Below the pieces are notes generated by a model. The model saw only the letters and a program-made list of their open reading frames with translations, searched no databases and was not told where the DNA came from. The translations under genes and the position numbers were made by a program. A stretch of 20,820 bases of DNA, taken from positions 1 to 20,820 of the forward strand of contig CANBPJ010000016.1 in the NCBI GenBank assembly GCA_947371415.1, written 5' to 3'. Shown here in pieces: positions 18,588 to 20,820 of this stretch. The stretch is from Burkholderiaceae bacterium. GTDB taxonomy: Bacteria > Pseudomonadota > Gammaproteobacteria > Burkholderiales > Burkholderiaceae. Positions within the stretch are counted from its first letter, which is position 1; the number at the start of each line of letters is the position of its first letter.

Positions 18588-19882
18588 CAAGTAAAGCAAT
18601 TCCTCTCCCAGATTTAGCTGGATTTACAGAACGCAACGGTAACTGGTATGCGGAAGAAATTCCTTTGGCGGATTTAGCTAAAGAGTTTGGCACCCCTTTA
18701 TACGTTTACAGCAAAAAAGCATTAACTGAGGCATACCAAGCTTATGACAAAGCCTGCGTAGACTCCACTGGTAAGCGACGTGCACGCGTTCACTATGCCA
18801 TGAAGGCCAACAGTAATTTAGCTGTGATTGATTACTTTAAAAAATTAGGCGCCGGCTTTGACTTAGTCAGCGGCGGAGAATTGGCTCGTGTATTAGCAGT
18901 GGGTGCAGACCCGAAGAGCTTGGTATTTGCAGGTGTTGGTAAGTCTGCCCCTGAAATCGCGCAAGCATTACAAGCTGGTGTCAAATGCATCAATGTGGAA
19001 TCCATTGCCGAACTTCACCAAATTAATCGCGTTGCTACCAGCCTTAATTGCCGTGCGCCCATTTCTTTGCGCGTGAATCCAGATGTAGATGCTCAAACCC
19101 ATCCTTATATTTCTACAGGATTAAAAGGCAATAAATTTGGTATCGCGTACCACGAGGTCCTAAAAACCTATCGCGAGGCTGCACTACTTTCGCAAATTGA
19201 TGTTGTTGGAATCGATTGCCATATCGGCTCTCAGATTACAAACACTGCCCCTTACTTAGATGCGCTCGATAAAGTACTCGAATTAGTCGCTCAATTAAAA
19301 AAAGAAGGTATTGAGATTCATCATCTTGATTTAGGTGGTGGTCTAGGTATCTCTTATGGCGATGACAATCCACCCGACATTACCGAATTTACCAATACCT
19401 TGCTCAATAGGGTGGCTGAGCGTGGCTTTGGACATCTTGATGTCGTCTTAGAGCCAGGCAGGTCTTTGGTGGGTAATGCTGGCGTGCTGTTGACTCAGGT
19501 TGAATACCTTAAGCCTGGTGCTGAGAAAAACTTTTGCATTGTGGATGCTGCAATGACAGAATTGATGCGCCCAGCGCTATATGAGGCCTATCACGGCATT
19601 GTGTCCGTGCAAACCAAAGCAGTTAAAAGTACTACCTATGACATCGTCGGACCCGTCTGCGAATCAGGTGACTGGCTGGGAAGAGATCGCACGCTTGCGG
19701 TTGAAGAAGGCGATCTGTTGGCTATTCTGTCTGCAGGCGCTTATGGTTTTGTGATGGCATCGAACTACAACACTAGACCAAAGCCTGCAGAGATTATGGT
19801 TGACGGGAAAAATGCATATGTCATTCGTGCTCGCGAAAATATTGCTGATCTCTTCGCTAGCGAAACGGTATTGCCAAACTAA
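18584..19882 (+). CDS. lysA: Diaminopimelate decarboxylase
   Basis: A 432-aa PLP enzyme that converts meso-diaminopimelate to L-lysine and CO2, the last lysine-synthesis step, so it also draws on the peptidoglycan precursor pool. The PLP lysine is K74 in VHYAMKANSN. Other fold-type III motifs are DCHIGSQI, LGGGLGISYG (phosphate-binding glycine loop), VLEPGRSLVGNAG and the active-site cysteine in GPVCESGDWLGRDR, followed by GAYGFVMASNYN. Start ATG overlaps the lptM stop. Transcription probably ends at the hairpin at 19929-19959. Length is slightly above the usual 415-425 aa because of a short N-terminal segment. No irregularity seen. Confidence 0.97.
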   Translation: MTSKAIPLPDLAGFTERNGNWYAEEIPLADLAKEFGTPLYVYSKKALTEAYQAYDKACVDSTGKRRARVHYAMKANSNLAVIDYFKKLGAGFDLVSGGELARVLAVGADPKSLVFAGVGKSAPEIAQALQAGVKCINVESIAELHQINRVATSLNCRAPISLRVNPDVDAQTHPYISTGLKGNKFGIAYHEVLKTYREAALLSQIDVVGIDCHIGSQITNTAPYLDALDKVLELVAQLKKEGIEIHHLDLGGGLGISYGDDNPPDITEFTNTLLNRVAERGFGHLDVVLEPGRSLVGNAGVLLTQVEYLKPGAEKNFCIVDAAMTELMRPALYEAYHGIVSVQTKAVKSTTYDIVGPVCESGDWLGRDRTLAVEEGDLLAILSAGAYGFVMASNYNTRPKPAEIMVDGKNAYVIRARENIADLFASETVLPN

Positions 19883-19928
19883 TCTAGCCAAACAATAAAC
19901 AGCGATGTTCTAAATAATCGCACGCAAT

Positions 19929-19959
19929 AAAAAACCCCGCTACATCAGCGGGGTTTTTT
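19929..19959. terminator. Bidirectional intrinsic terminator between lysA and cytochrome c4
   Basis: A perfect 12-bp stem: AAAAAACCCCGC (19929-19940), loop TACATCA, then GCGGGGTTTTTT (19948-19959). The GC-rich core is flanked by A6 on one side and T6 on the other, so it works as a rho-independent terminator in both directions. It lies 46 bp after the lysA stop and 22 bp after the cytochrome stop, ending these two convergent genes. Confidence 0.93.
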
Positions 19960-19981
19960 GTTTTGTAGCTAGGGGCGACGA

Positions 19982-20707
19982 TTAATGCAAGCCTGCCATG
20001 TAATCAGAAACGGCTTTCATTTCTTGATCAGAAAGCTTAGTAGCAATCGTTGTCATCTGAGTGCTATTTTTACGTGTGCCTTCACGGAAAGCCATCAACT
20101 GTGCTGTGTTGTACTCAGCCCATTGACCACCCATACGTGGGTACTGAGCTGGAATACCAGCACCAGTGGGGCTATGACAAGCTGCACATGCTGGAACACC
20201 CTTAGCGGCAATACCACCACGGTAAATACTTTGGCCGAGCTCAATAGTGTCTTTATTTTGAGCAACGCCTAATGAAGCTGGCTGCTTAACCAAATACGCA
20301 GCAATATTTTGCATATCTTGCTCAGTTAATGTGGCTGCCATTCCCATCATGACTGGATTAGCGCGAGTGCCCTCTTTAAAGTTCTTCAACTGCTTTGCGG
20401 TGTACGCTGCATGTTGAGCAGATAACTTGGGCCAAGTAGCTGTTGCACTCTGACCCTTAGGGCCATGGCAAGTAAGGCAAGCTGTTACGCCACGGCTAGC
20501 ATCACCATTGGAGTAAAGGGCTTCGCCAGCAGCCGCATCCACCTTTGGCTTACCTGGAACCGCAGCCTTAGCTTCTGTCGCAGGTGCCATTGGCGCAGCA
20601 TCTGCGGCAAAAGCTTGAACCGCAAGGCCGCTTAGAGCGAAAATAGAGAGGACCGCAAAACCAGCACGTAGGCTAGTTAATTTGGAGATTTGGGAGGTTT
20701 GACGCAT
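19982..20707 (-). CDS. Diheme cytochrome c4, periplasmic electron carrier
   Basis: A 241-aa c4-type cytochrome. A Sec signal (1-34, cleavage after QAFA) is followed by an Ala/Pro-rich linker (35-60) and two homologous c-type domains. Heme sites are C77-L-T-C-H81 and C174-A-A-C-H178. Probable axial methionines lie in ANPVMMGMA and KNSTQMTTIA, each in the FKEGTR/FREGTR region repeated in both domains. Such proteins carry electrons in the periplasm, usually to cbb3 or other terminal oxidases. The gene is alone on its strand here, ends at a bidirectional terminator and faces lysA. Cytochrome maturation genes are not adjacent. Signal, heme motifs and length match the family well; the Ala/Pro linker probably tethers the domains or lets them reach partners. 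Confidence 0.95.
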   Translation of the reverse strand: MRQTSQISKLTSLRAGFAVLSIFALSGLAVQAFAADAAPMAPATEAKAAVPGKPKVDAAAGEALYSNGDASRGVTACLTCHGPKGQSATATWPKLSAQHAAYTAKQLKNFKEGTRANPVMMGMAATLTEQDMQNIAAYLVKQPASLGVAQNKDTIELGQSIYRGGIAAKGVPACAACHSPTGAGIPAQYPRMGGQWAEYNTAQLMAFREGTRKNSTQMTTIATKLSDQEMKAVSDYMAGLH

Positions 20708-20820
20708 TATGTTTACCTTGGCAAAAATTCCTAAAAGTGTTTGGGCCCTACTTTTACAACCTTTTACCCAACACCATGAGATATTTCATGATTTTGCGTG
20801 ATTTTACAATAGCTTCTGGA
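20708..20820. promoter_or_regulatory. Region upstream of cytochrome c4, with inverted repeat
   Basis: This 113-bp edge segment holds the cytochrome c4 control region. It has a 7-bp perfect inverted repeat TAAAAGT/ACTTTTA (20732-20738 and 20750-20756, 11-bp spacer) placed 25-49 bp before the ATG. A tandem repeat of CTTTTAC follows (20751 and 20761, 10 bp apart, one helical turn). Further out is CATGA/TCATG (20775-20779, 20786-20790). A plus-strand TACAAT at 20805-20810 could be the -10 box of a gene lying beyond the window. No complete promoter with a good -35 partner was found on either strand. Confidence 0.35.

Overview
The window looks like chromosomal housekeeping DNA from a betaproteobacterium of the order Burkholderiales. 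Its moderate GC content (below Burkholderia or Ralstonia), compact spacing and protein sequences suggest a small-genome freshwater lineage such as Polynucleobacter. The genus is inferred from sequence style and gene content, not from a database match. There is no prophage, CRISPR array, plasmid gene or toxin system. Coding density is very high and the longest stretch without a gene is about 194 bp.

Layout: (1) 1-4861, minus strand: a complete Mla phospholipid-transport operon read mlaF-mlaE-mlaD-mlaA-mlaC-mlaB, followed by an ABC-2 type exporter pair (ATPase, then a permease cut by the window edge). Many junctions overlap or are separated by only a few bases. (2) 4872-11128, minus strand: gltB-gltD, the two subunits of NADPH glutamate synthase. 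They lie 10 bp upstream of mlaF, so gltBD and mla may share transcripts. A good sigma70-type promoter for gltB sits at 11174-11202. (3) 11211-12027: a RAYT-family HUH transposase gene with a 69-bp imperfect palindromic element on its gltB side. (4) 12040-14376, minus strand: mrcA, class A penicillin-binding protein 1A, with a consensus -10 box so close to its ATG that the mRNA could be leaderless. (5) 14518-17944, plus strand: a two-gene remnant of the usual pilMNOPQ/hofMNOPQ cluster (one 226-aa bitopic membrane protein and a short secretin), then aroK and aroB of the shikimate pathway. (6) 17971-19882: cyaY (frataxin, minus), divergent from lptM-lysA (plus), closed by a strong bidirectional terminator. 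(7) 19982-20707, minus strand: a diheme cytochrome c4.

Together the genes serve the cell envelope (lipid asymmetry, peptidoglycan synthesis, LPS-transport maturation, lysine/DAP decarboxylation, a secretin), nitrogen assimilation, aromatic amino-acid synthesis and electron transport. The most unusual part is the minimised secretin module at 14518-16316: a single short inner-membrane protein stands where four genes (pilM, N, O, P) are normally found, and the secretin itself appears to lack its N1 domain. Second is the RAYT gene and its palindrome, placed at the mrcA/gltB junction and abutting the gltB promoter; relative to the Burkholderia/Ralstonia order I remember, the mrcA-aroB block appears inverted there and dgt is missing.
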